From the NCBI RefSeq assembly GCF_037203605.1, contig NZ_JBBDHC010000004.1, positions 62,001 to 126,000 of the forward strand: a stretch of DNA of 64,000 nt, written 5' to 3'. The notes under the pieces are model-generated. The model saw nothing but the letters and a program-made list of their open reading frames with translations. It was not told the DNA's origin and made no database searches. The position numbers were made by a program, and so were the translations under genes. Of the stretch, positions 43,537 through 53,218 are shown piece after piece. Position 1 is the first letter of the stretch. The number at the start of each line of letters is the position of its first letter. The DNA comes from Denitratimonas tolerans. GTDB lineage: Bacteria > Pseudomonadota > Gammaproteobacteria > Xanthomonadales > Xanthomonadaceae.

Positions 43537-43997
43537 TGAAGACCCTTGCCGCCGCGTGCATCCTGGCCCTGCCTGCCGCCGCCCAGGCCCGCAATGTCTC
43601 GCTGACCACCACGCTCAAGAACTACGGCGGCGACGGTGCCTATCTTGCGGTCTACCTGACCGACGCCAGCGGTGCCTATGTGCGCACGCTCTGGGTGGCG
43701 GGTGGGAAAGCCAAGTACTACAAGCACCTGTCCGCCTGGAACCGCATGTCGGCCGGTGACAAGCAGCGCCTGCAGGGCGTCACGGGCGCGAGCGTCGGTG
43801 CCGGGCGCTCGCTTGAGGTGACAGCCGAGCTTGCCGATGCGCTGATCGACGCCGGATACGAGATCCGCATCGATGCCGCGGCCGAGGACATGCGCGACAG
43901 CCCCTCGGAACTGCGCATTCCGCTCACGACCGACAACGGCGGCAAGACGCATCCGGGCAAACAGTACGTCCAATCGCTGCGCTTCGATCTGCAATAG
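43521..43997 (+). CDS. DUF2271 periplasmic protein, probable ApbE flavinylation target
   Basis: 158 residues. A signal peptide (MSSPLMKTLAAACILALPAA, then AQA) precedes a DUF2271 beta-sandwich. Residues 85-93 read QGVTGASVG. TGAS at 88-91 matches the D/GxTGA(T/S) type of site where ApbE attaches FMN through a phosphodiester to Thr/Ser, so S91 is the candidate residue (inference). It sits between a PepSY protein and a PepSY flavoreductase, with ApbE two genes downstream. GGAG precedes the ATG at 43521; an internal ATG at 43536 is possible. Confidence 0.85.
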   Translation: MSSPLMKTLAAACILALPAAAQARNVSLTTTLKNYGGDGAYLAVYLTDASGAYVRTLWVAGGKAKYYKHLSAWNRMSAGDKQRLQGVTGASVGAGRSLEVTAELADALIDAGYEIRIDAAAEDMRDSPSELRIPLTTDNGGKTHPGKQYVQSLRFDLQ

Positions 43998-44009
43998 CGG
44001 ACCTGCCAC

Positions 44010-46217
44010 ATGCCTTTTCGTCTGATCCATCGCTGGCTCGGACTGGTTGCCGGTGCGCTGGCGCTGGTCCTGGGGTTCACCGGCGCGATGCTTGCACTCG
44101 ATCCTGTCACCGACGCCTGGCAGGCGCGCGCGGGCGCTGGCGAGCCTTCGGTGGCGGCCTTGGCGCAGCGCGTCGGAGCCGACGTGCCCGGCATCGAGGA
44201 AATCCGCCGGCTGCCGTCGGGCATGATCGTGGCCTATTCCTACGATCAGGGCGAGGTACGGGCCGACCGGATCGATCCGGTCGACGGGCGCGTGCGTGGA
44301 CCGTGGCAGCCCTCGCTGATGCCGCGCTGGGTCAAGAACCTGCACCGCTCGCTGCTCCTTGGCGACGTCGGGCGCGCTGCGGCAGCGGTGGTCGCCCTGT
44401 CGATGCTGGTACTGTCGATCACGGGACTGGTCCTGTTGCTGCGTCGCCTCGGCGGCTGGCGGCGGCTGGGCGGGCGGATGCGCGGTCGCGGCATGGACCG
44501 CCTCCACGCGGTGACCGGCCGGCTCGCGATCCCGGTGCTGCTGGTGTCGGCGCTGGCGGCGCTCTGGCTCAGTGCCACCACCTTCAACCTCGTCAGCCTG
44601 CATCCGCCGGACGACCCGGATCCGATATCGACCAGCGCGCTCGCGGACGATCTCCCGGTCGCGCAGCTCCCCCTGCTGCAGACGCTGCCGTTGAGCGAAC
44701 TCAAGCGGCTGGGCTTTCCGAATCCCGATGACCCCGAGGACACCTGGCAGGTCACCACCACCACCGGCGGCCAGGGATGGCTGGATCGCCGCTCCGGCGA
44801 ACTGCTCGTCTGGCAGGACGCCACGCTCGCGCAGCGCATCCACGGCTGGGCCATGCTGCTGCACACCGGCGAAGGTGCCTGGGTCTGGGCCGTGCTGCTG
44901 GGACTCGCGGGCGCCTCGATTCCGCTGTTCTGGTTCACCGGGCTGATCCTGTGGTGGCGGGCGCGGCGGGTGCGGCCGCGCATCGTCGGCAACCAGCCTC
45001 TGCCGCAGGCCGACACCCTGGTCTTCGTCGCCAGCGAAACCGGCACTACCTGGGGATTTGCCGCCGCCCTGCACGCGGCGCTTGGGCAGGCCGGCCATCG
45101 CGTGCACGTCGCGCCGCTGGAGCATTTCCAGGCGGCCGCCGGCACGCGCCGGATCATCGTCCTTGCGGCGACTTACGGCGATGGCCAATCGCCCGCGCAC
45201 GCAACCGGCGCGCTGGAGAAGATCGCGCGCACCGCGCCGCAGGATGCGGCGGTCGCGGTGCTGGGATTCGGCGACCGGCAGTACCCGGCATTCTGCGCCT
45301 TCGCCGATGCGCTGGAGCAGTCCTTTCGCGCGCAAGGCTGGCCGACGCTGCTGCCGCTGGCGCGCATCCACCAGCAGTCGGCCCAGGAGTTCGCACGCTG
45401 GTGCGAGACGCTGGCCGAGGCGCTCGGCGAGCCGCTCCAGGTGCATTATCGCCCTCACCTGCCGCCCACCTGCGAGCTGCGGCTGATCTCACGCGAGTCC
45501 TATCCGGGGCAAGGCGATCGCCCCGGCGCGATCCTGCGCTTCGCGCTTCCGGCGCGCGGCTGGCGCGATCGCCTGGCGATGCGCGGGCTGGGAGGCTTCG
45601 TTGCCGGCGATCTGCTCGGCGTTCTCGCGCCCGGATCGAGCGTGCCGCGCTACTACTCGCTGGCTTCCGGACACCGCGACGGCTTCGTGGAGCTGTGCGT
45701 GCGGCTGCTGCCGGGAGGCGAATGCTCGACCTTCCTGCACGGCCTCGCACCCGGCGACGCGGCGCGCGCCTTCGTGCGTCCCAACCCGGGCTTCACCCTG
45801 GAGCGCGACCGCCGGCCTGCGGTGCTGATCGGTGCCGGCACCGGTGTGGCACCGCTGGCCGGCTTCATCCGCGGCAACCGCCGGCATGTGCCGATGCACC
45901 TGTATTTCGGTGCCCGCGATCCGGCCCGCGATTTCTATTTTGGCGAGAGCCTGGCGCAGTGGCTCGCGGACGGGCGCCTGACGCGACTGCGCACGATCTT
46001 CTCGCGCGTGGGCGACGGCGGCTATGTGCAGGATGCGCTGCGCCAGGATGCGCAAAGCGTACGCGAGGCGGTGCGCGCCGGCGCCCGGATCCGGGTCTGC
46101 GGCAGCCGTCCGATGGCGCACGACGTGGTCCTTGCGCTCGATGAAATCCTGGCACCGCTGGATCTCGACATCGCGCGCCTCCGGGCCGGGGGGCGCTATG
46201 CCGAAGACGTGTTCTGA
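44010..46217 (+). CDS. PepSY-TM / flavodoxin / FAD-NAD(P)H reductase fusion protein
   Basis: 735 residues in three parts. Residues 1-325 are PepSY-associated membrane helices (FRLIHRWLGLVAGALALVLG; RSLLLGDVGRAAAAVVALSM; a last helix near 290-315) with periplasmic PepSY segments. Residues 335-475 are a flavodoxin domain (LVFVASETGTTWGF, LAATYGDGQSP, VLGFGDRQY). Residues 490-735 are a ferredoxin-NADP-reductase module (YYSLASG for FAD, VLIGAGTGVAPLAGF for NAD(P)H). It resembles the sulfite-reductase flavoprotein, here tethered to the membrane. It probably moves NAD(P)H electrons across the inner membrane to periplasmic acceptors. Confidence 0.9.
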   Translation: MPFRLIHRWLGLVAGALALVLGFTGAMLALDPVTDAWQARAGAGEPSVAALAQRVGADVPGIEEIRRLPSGMIVAYSYDQGEVRADRIDPVDGRVRGPWQPSLMPRWVKNLHRSLLLGDVGRAAAAVVALSMLVLSITGLVLLLRRLGGWRRLGGRMRGRGMDRLHAVTGRLAIPVLLVSALAALWLSATTFNLVSLHPPDDPDPISTSALADDLPVAQLPLLQTLPLSELKRLGFPNPDDPEDTWQVTTTTGGQGWLDRRSGELLVWQDATLAQRIHGWAMLLHTGEGAWVWAVLLGLAGASIPLFWFTGLILWWRARRVRPRIVGNQPLPQADTLVFVASETGTTWGFAAALHAALGQAGHRVHVAPLEHFQAAAGTRRIIVLAATYGDGQSPAHATGALEKIARTAPQDAAVAVLGFGDRQYPAFCAFADALEQSFRAQGWPTLLPLARIHQQSAQEFARWCETLAEALGEPLQVHYRPHLPPTCELRLISRESYPGQGDRPGAILRFALPARGWRDRLAMRGLGGFVAGDLLGVLAPGSSVPRYYSLASGHRDGFVELCVRLLPGGECSTFLHGLAPGDAARAFVRPNPGFTLERDRRPAVLIGAGTGVAPLAGFIRGNRRHVPMHLYFGARDPARDFYFGESLAQWLADGRLTRLRTIFSRVGDGGYVQDALRQDAQSVREAVRAGARIRVCGSRPMAHDVVLALDEILAPLDLDIARLRAGGRYAEDVF

Positions 46218-47178
46218 GCCGCGCCATCGCCTGCACCTGCACGGCCCGACCATGGGTACGCGCTGGGCCGTCAGCGCCGACGTCGGCCCGCATCTGGATA
46301 CGGCACACTTGCGCCAGGCGCTGGCCGACGCCGTGGATGAAGTGGACCACCAGATGTCGCCCTGGAAGCCGGCGAGCGATCTCAACCGCCTCAATGCACA
46401 GCCGGTCGGGCACTGGCTGGCGCTGCCCGCGCCGATCCTGCTGGTGCTCGCGCGGGCGCTGGAGGTTGCTCGCCTGAGCGCCGGCACCTTCAATCCTGCG
46501 GTCGGTGCGCTGATCGACGCCTGGGGCTTCGGTGCCGCCAGACGAGCGCCCGATCCTGCGGCGATCCGCGCCGCCGCCGGTGAGCCGGCCGCTCTCGCGC
46601 ACGTCGCGCTGGAGCTGGATGCACCCGGCGCACGCGCGCGCCGCCTTGCGCCCGTCCGCTTCGACCTGTGCGCAATCGCCAAGGGTTACGCCGTGGACCG
46701 GATGATCGAGGTGCTCGCCGCGCACGGGGTGCAGCACGCGCTGGCGTCGCTGGACGGCGAACTGCGCGCGCTCGGCCCCCAGGCCAATGGCGAACCCTGG
46801 CCCATCGCCATCGAAGCACCCGTCGCGGGCCAGCGCCGGACGCACGGCGTCATCGAACTGGAAGACCTGGCCATCGCCACCTCGGGCAATTACCGGCATT
46901 TCCTGGACATCGGCGGACAGCGGCTGTCGCACCTCATCGACCCGCGCGCCGGCGCGCCGGTGCGCCACGCGCTGGCCTCGGTCACGGTGCTGGCGCGCAC
47001 CTGCATGGATGCCGACGCCTGGGCCACCGCCCTGCTGGTCGCCGGCCCGGCCGAAGGCTTCGAACTGGCCCGTCGCCTGCGCCTCGATGCCTTGTTCCTG
47101 CTGCGCCACGACAAGGGCTGGACGGAAATAGGCCTGGGCCGCTTTGCGCCCGGTTCGGAGCGCGACGCGCCGGCCTGA
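46198..47178 (+). CDS. apbE: ApbE-family FAD:protein FMN transferase
   Basis: Transfers FMN from FAD onto Thr/Ser of a target protein, Mg-dependent. 326 residues from the ATG at 46198, which overlaps the flavoreductase end by 20 nt. Core motifs are HGPTMGTRW, MSPWKPASDLNRLN, FNPAVGALIDAWGF, FDLCAIAKGYAVDRM, SGNYRHF, HLIDPRAGAPV and the metal-binding MDADAWATAL. LASLDGELRALG replaces the common SLGGD form. No signal peptide or lipobox precedes the domain, unlike most ApbE proteins. The likely substrate is the DUF2271 protein upstream. Confidence 0.92.
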   Translation: MPKTCSEPRHRLHLHGPTMGTRWAVSADVGPHLDTAHLRQALADAVDEVDHQMSPWKPASDLNRLNAQPVGHWLALPAPILLVLARALEVARLSAGTFNPAVGALIDAWGFGAARRAPDPAAIRAAAGEPAALAHVALELDAPGARARRLAPVRFDLCAIAKGYAVDRMIEVLAAHGVQHALASLDGELRALGPQANGEPWPIAIEAPVAGQRRTHGVIELEDLAIATSGNYRHFLDIGGQRLSHLIDPRAGAPVRHALASVTVLARTCMDADAWATALLVAGPAEGFELARRLRLDALFLLRHDKGWTEIGLGRFAPGSERDAPA

Positions 47179-47198
47179 GCGGTTGGCCCGGTGGCCGG

Positions 47199-47440
47199 GG
47201 CATCCTCGACGAGGCCACCTCCTCGGTCGACACGCGCATCGAACTGCTCATCCAGCACGGCATGAAGAAGCTGACCGGCAATCGGACCAGCTTCATCATC
47301 GCGCACCGGCTCTCGACCATCCGCGATGCCGACCGGATCGTGGTCATGGAAAACGGCGCGCTCATCGAAACCGGCAGCCACGCCTCGCTCTTGCAAGCAC
47401 ACGGCCTGTATGCGCGGATGTTCCTGGCGGGCCAGGCTCG
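47199..47440 (+). pseudogene. 3' remnant of an ABC exporter nucleotide-binding domain
   Basis: Starting abruptly 20 nt after the apbE stop, the frame reads ILDEATSSVDTRIELLIQHG, then RTSFIIAHRLSTIRDADRI and GALIETGSHASLLQAHGLYA. These are the Walker B end, D-loop, H-loop and C-terminal helix of an MdlB/MsbA-type exporter. The membrane domain, Walker A and signature motif are missing and no start codon belongs to it. It is clearly a decayed fragment whose 5' part was lost, perhaps when apbE was brought in. Confidence 0.85.
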
Positions 47441-47485
47441 ACAGGCACTTCCGCCGGCGGCAACATCACCCTGCGGCAGCCCCAC

Positions 47486-47526
47486 CGGCCCCGGTACCTG
47501 CCGGTCAGCACGCGCGACCGGGGCCG
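47486..47526 (-). terminator. Stem-loop directly after guaA
   Basis: Inverted repeat cggccccggt (47486-47495) / accggggccg (47517-47526) with a 21-nt loop, beginning 2 nt after the guaA stop on the minus strand. There is no T run. It probably marks the guaA transcript end. Confidence 0.4.
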
Positions 47527-47527
47527 T

Positions 47528-49096
<1,569 letters not shown>

Positions 49097-49132
49097 GGAA
49101 AGCCTGATCGCTTCTTCGTTTCAGGTTGCGGC

Positions 49133-49193
49133 GGCCATCCATGGCGGAACGTAGCGCCACACGGACGGCCTGCCCGGCCATCCATGGCCGGGC
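49133..49193. repeat. Two ccatccatgg palindromes between guaB and guaA
   Basis: ggccatccatggc occurs near 49134-49146 and again at 49177-49189. The second copy is enlarged to a perfect 10-bp hairpin, gcccggccat-cc-atggccgggc (49172-49193). Such elements are common dispersed repeats in Xanthomonad intergenic DNA. A role in guaBA mRNA is possible but unproved. Confidence 0.5.
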
Positions 49194-49222
49194 GTTCGGC
49201 AGTGCCGCGCAAGCGGCCCGCC

Positions 49223-50680
49223 TCACCCCATCCTGTAGTTCGGCGGTTCCTTGGTGATCTGGACGTCGTGGACGTGGCTTTCGCGCTGGCCGGCACCGGT
49301 GATGCGCACCAGCTGCGGGCGGGTGCGCATCTCTTCGACGGACGCACAACCCACATAGCCCATGGTGGCGCGCAGGCCGCCAATGAGTTGGTGCACGATG
49401 CCGCCGACCGGGCCGCGGTACGGCACGCGGCCCTCGATGCCTTCGGGCACGAGCTTGTCGGCGTCGGCGGCGTCCTGGAAGTAGCGGTCCTTGCTGCCCT
49501 TCTCCATCGCGCCCAGACTGCCCATGCCGCGGTAGCTCTTGTAGCTGCGGCCCTGGAACAATTCGACCTGACCCGGCGCTTCCTCGGTGCCGGCGAACAG
49601 GCCGCCGATCATGATGGTCGAGGCGCCGGCCGCCAGCGCCTTGCCGATGTCGCCCGAGTAGCGGATGCCGCCGTCGGCGATGAGTGGTATGCGATCCTTC
49701 AGCGCCTCGGCCACCAGGCTGACCGCGGTCACCTGCGGCACGCCGACCCCCGCGACCACGCGCGTGGTGCAGATGGAGCCTGGGCCGACGCCCACCTTCA
49801 CGGCATCCGCACCTGCGTCCATCAGGGCGAGTGCCGCGTCGCCGGTGACGATGTTGCCGCCGACCACCTGCACCTGCGGATAGGTCTTCTTGACCCAGGC
49901 CACGCGCTCGATCACGCCCTGTGAATGGCCGTGCGCGGTGTCGACGATGAGCACGTCCACGCCGGCCGCGACCAGGGCCTCGATGCGCGCCTCGGCGTCG
50001 GCACCCACGCCCACGGCCGCGCCGCACAGGAGCTGCTCGTCGGCATCCTTGGCGGAGTTGGGGAAATCGTGCGCCTTCTGGATGTCCTTGACGGTGATCA
50101 GGCCGCGCAGTTCGAAGGCGTCATTGACCACCAGCACCTTCTCGATGCGGTGCTTGTGCAGGAGCTGGATGACCTCTTCCTCGCTGGTGCCTTCACGCAC
50201 CGTCACGAGGCGATCCTTGCGGGTCATGATGTTGCGCACCGGATCGTCGAGCTTCTTCTCGAAGCGCATGTCGCGCCCGGTGACGATGCCCACGAGCTTG
50301 CCGCCCTCGACCACCGGCACGCCGGAGATGTTGCGCGCGCGGGTGAGCTTCAACACTTCACCAATGGATGTCTGCGGGCCGACGGTGAAGGGCTCGCGGA
50401 TCACGCCGGCCTCGTAATTCTTCACTTGGCGCACTTCCGCGGCCTGCTGCTCGGCGGAAAGGTTCTTGTGGATGATGCCGATGCCGCCCAGCTGCGCCAT
50501 GGCGATGGCCAGGCGCGCTTCGGTCACGGTGTCCATGGCGGCGGAAACCAGGGGAATCCTGAGGCGCAGATCGCGCGTCAGCCGGGTTTCGAGCGCTACG
50601 TCCTTGGGCAGGACGGTGGAATGGGCGGGGACGAGCGAAACGTCGTCGTAGGTCAGTGCTTCGGCCAGAATGCGCAGCAT
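49223..50680 (-). CDS. guaB: IMP dehydrogenase
   Basis: NAD-dependent oxidation of IMP to XMP, the committed step to GMP. 485 residues. The TIM barrel is interrupted by a pair of CBS domains (about 95-200) that bind regulatory purine nucleotides. The catalytic Cys loop is GPGSICTTRVVAGVG. The flap GIEGRVPYRGPV and the start TYDDVSLVPAHST are diagnostic. It is the first gene of guaBA. The 112-nt gap to folD shows no recognisable signal. Confidence 0.97.
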   Translation of the reverse strand: MLRILAEALTYDDVSLVPAHSTVLPKDVALETRLTRDLRLRIPLVSAAMDTVTEARLAIAMAQLGGIGIIHKNLSAEQQAAEVRQVKNYEAGVIREPFTVGPQTSIGEVLKLTRARNISGVPVVEGGKLVGIVTGRDMRFEKKLDDPVRNIMTRKDRLVTVREGTSEEEVIQLLHKHRIEKVLVVNDAFELRGLITVKDIQKAHDFPNSAKDADEQLLCGAAVGVGADAEARIEALVAAGVDVLIVDTAHGHSQGVIERVAWVKKTYPQVQVVGGNIVTGDAALALMDAGADAVKVGVGPGSICTTRVVAGVGVPQVTAVSLVAEALKDRIPLIADGGIRYSGDIGKALAAGASTIMIGGLFAGTEEAPGQVELFQGRSYKSYRGMGSLGAMEKGSKDRYFQDAADADKLVPEGIEGRVPYRGPVGGIVHQLIGGLRATMGYVGCASVEEMRTRPQLVRITGAGQRESHVHDVQITKEPPNYRMG

Positions 50681-50793
50681 CGGCGGTTCCCGTGGAAGGT
50701 GGGGAAGCGCGCCATTGTAACGCCAGAACGGCCGGCATTCACGAACCCGACGGCGATCCGGGATGACGCACGTTCAGAACCGGGTCGCCGCGG

Positions 50794-51660
50794 TCAGGCG
50801 ACCGGCCATGCCATTTCCGCGGCGTCCAGGGTGTTCTGCATCAGCGTGGCCACGGTCATCGGCCCCACGCCGCCGGGGACGGGCGTGATCCACGAGGCGC
50901 GCTCGAAGGCCGCATCGAAACCCACGTCGCCGCACAGCGAGCCGTCCTCGCGCCGGTTGATGCCCACGTCGATGACGATGGCGCCGGGCTTGATCCACTC
51001 GCCCGGCACCAGGTCCGGCCGCCCGACCGCCACCACCACGATGTCGGCCTCGCCGACGTGCCGGCGCAGGGTGTCGCGCGGCGTGAAGCGGTGGCAGCTC
51101 GTTGTGGTGCAGCCGGCGATCAGAAGCTCCAGGCCCATCGGGCGACCGACGTGGTTGGATACGCCGATCACCACCGCTTCCTGCCCGCGCACCGGCCGAT
51201 CGGTATGCGCCAGCAGCGTGAGGATGCCGCGCGGAGTGCAGGGCCGCAGGCCGGGCTGGCGCAACGCGAGGCGACCGACGTTGGCGGCGTGGAAGCCGTC
51301 CACGTCCTTGGCGGGATCGATGCGGTTGATGAGCGCGGTGGTATCGATATGCGCCGGCAGCGGCAGCTGGATCAGGATGCCGTGCACGGCCGGATCGGCG
51401 TTGAGGCGATCGATCAGCACGTGCAGCTCGGCTTCGGAGGTGGTGGCAGGCAGGTCGAAGTCGAACGAGGCGAAGCCGACGCGCTCGCAGGCGCGGCGCT
51501 TGTTGCGCACGTAGACCGCAGACGCCGGATCGGCCCCCACCAGCACCACCGCCAAGCCGGGGGCCGAACGTCCTGATGCCGTCCGCACCACCACCTTGGC
51601 GGCGATGTCGTCGAGCAGTTCGTCGGCAATCCGCTTGCCATCCAGAATGCGTGCGGTCAT
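50794..51660 (-). CDS. folD: Bifunctional methylenetetrahydrofolate dehydrogenase/cyclohydrolase
   Basis: Interconverts 5,10-methylene- and 10-formyl-tetrahydrofolate for purine and formyl-Met synthesis. 288 residues from the ATG at 51660 (MTARILDGKRIADELLDDI). The catalytic Lys lies in YVRNKRRACERVGF; HGILIQLPLP, PCTPRGILTLL and the NADP-binding GVSNHVGRPMGLELL follow, and TPVPGGVGPMTVATLM ends the domain. The usual first motif has GxSxxVGxP, met here. It lies next to purine genes, but as a separate transcript unit by spacing. Confidence 0.96.
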   Translation of the reverse strand: MTARILDGKRIADELLDDIAAKVVVRTASGRSAPGLAVVLVGADPASAVYVRNKRRACERVGFASFDFDLPATTSEAELHVLIDRLNADPAVHGILIQLPLPAHIDTTALINRIDPAKDVDGFHAANVGRLALRQPGLRPCTPRGILTLLAHTDRPVRGQEAVVIGVSNHVGRPMGLELLIAGCTTTSCHRFTPRDTLRRHVGEADIVVVAVGRPDLVPGEWIKPGAIVIDVGINRREDGSLCGDVGFDAAFERASWITPVPGGVGPMTVATLMQNTLDAAEMAWPVA

Positions 51661-51721
51661 CGGGCGGTCCGTTGGAAACCAGCGCGGATTATCGCCGATG
51701 CGAGCGCGTCGGGTGCCACCT

Positions 51722-53116
51722 TCAGCGCTTGCTGTGACGCACCAGGCGCCGGCGCTGGCGAACCTGGCGCTCGGTGAGCGGATTGACCTTGTCGGCATAA
51801 GGGTTCTCGCCTTGGCGGAACTCCAGCTTCAGCGGCGTGCCGACCAGCTTGTAGTGCTGGCGCAGGTAGTTTTCCAGATAGCGCTTGTAGTTGTCCGGCA
51901 GCTTGTTGACGCGGCCGCCGTGGATCACCGCGGTGGGGGGATGGGTGCCGCCGGGGTGGGCGAAGCGCAGCTTGGCGGCGTGTCCGCCAACGGGCGGCGG
52001 CGGGTGCGCCTCCACCGCCGCCTCCACCACGCGGGTGAGATCCGAGGTGGTGAACTGGAAGCCGGCCGAACGGTGCGCGCGCTGCACCGCGCGCAGGAGC
52101 TCGCGCAGGCCCGAGCCGTGCGCGGCCGAAATCGTCACCGATTCGGCCCAGGGAACGAACACCAGGCGCCGATCCAGCGCTGCCCTGGTCTGCTCGCGCT
52201 GGTAGGTGGAAAGGCCGTCCCATTTGTTGACCGCGATGACCAGGGCACGCCCCGCGTCCAGCACCTGGCCCAGCACGGAGGCATCCTGATCGGTCACTCC
52301 CTCGCTCGCATCCAGCATGAAGATCACCACCTGGGCCTCTTCGATGGCGCGCAGTGTCTTGATGATGCTGAACTTTTCGACGGCCTCGTCGACCTTCGAC
52401 TTGCGCCGGATGCCGGCGGTATCGATCAGGCGATACTTGTGCCCGTCGCGCTCGGTGTCGACGTGGATCGAGTCGCGCGTGGTGCCCGGCACGCTGGAGG
52501 CGATCACCCGTTCCTCACCGACCAGGCGATTGACCAGGGTGGACTTGCCCACGTTGGGCCGCCCCACGATGGCCACGCGCAGGCGGTCCGGTTCCACTTC
52601 CTCGACGGCGGCATCCGCTGTCTCGGGCAGGCGCTCGAGGATTTCATCCACCAGTTCGTCGACGCCGCGCTGGTGCGCGGCGGACAGGCGGATCACGTCG
52701 GCCACGCCGAGTCGTGCGTACTCGGCACCGGCCTCGTGCGCGTCGGCCGCATCGATCTTGTTGAGCGCCAGCAGCACCGGCTTGCCGGTGCGGCGAAGGC
52801 GACGCAGGATCTCCTCGTCGACCGGCAGCGGCGCGTGCTTGGCATCGACCACGAACACGACGATGTCGGCCTCGTCGATCGCGGCCCCGGATTGCTGCGC
52901 CGTCAGGCCGGCGAGACCTTCATCCTCACCGCTGATGCCACCGGTATCCACGACCATGAAGGGGCGATCCTCGACCCGACGGCAGACGCCATAGTGGCGA
53001 TCACGCGTGACGCCGGGCTCGTCATGGACCAGTGCCGCCCGACTGCGGGTGAGGGCATTGAAGAGCGTCGATTTGCCGACATTGGGTCGGCCAACCAGAG
53101 CGACCAGCGGCAGCAT
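51722..53116 (-). CDS. der: Ribosome-associated GTPase Der (EngA)
   Basis: Essential double GTPase for 50S subunit assembly. 464 residues from the ATG at 53116 (MLPLVALVGRPNVGKSTLFN). G domain 1 (about 1-165) and G domain 2 (about 180-350) each have GRPNVGKST, a switch region (DTGGISG, DTAGIRRKS) and NKxD (NKID, NKWD). A KH-like C-terminal domain ends in basic RQRRRLVRHSKR. It is the last gene of the ndk-to-der run, 102 nt after bamB. Confidence 0.97.
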   Translation of the reverse strand: MLPLVALVGRPNVGKSTLFNALTRSRAALVHDEPGVTRDRHYGVCRRVEDRPFMVVDTGGISGEDEGLAGLTAQQSGAAIDEADIVVFVVDAKHAPLPVDEEILRRLRRTGKPVLLALNKIDAADAHEAGAEYARLGVADVIRLSAAHQRGVDELVDEILERLPETADAAVEEVEPDRLRVAIVGRPNVGKSTLVNRLVGEERVIASSVPGTTRDSIHVDTERDGHKYRLIDTAGIRRKSKVDEAVEKFSIIKTLRAIEEAQVVIFMLDASEGVTDQDASVLGQVLDAGRALVIAVNKWDGLSTYQREQTRAALDRRLVFVPWAESVTISAAHGSGLRELLRAVQRAHRSAGFQFTTSDLTRVVEAAVEAHPPPPVGGHAAKLRFAHPGGTHPPTAVIHGGRVNKLPDNYKRYLENYLRQHYKLVGTPLKLEFRQGENPYADKVNPLTERQVRQRRRLVRHSKR

Positions 53117-53218
53117 GGCGACCTCGCGAGTGGCGGCGGCGTGAAGGCCGCGGTGCACCCGGACCCGTCAAGGCCCGGGCGCGTGATGCAGCGGCACGCC
53201 CGGCGCGCCGCTGCCGGT

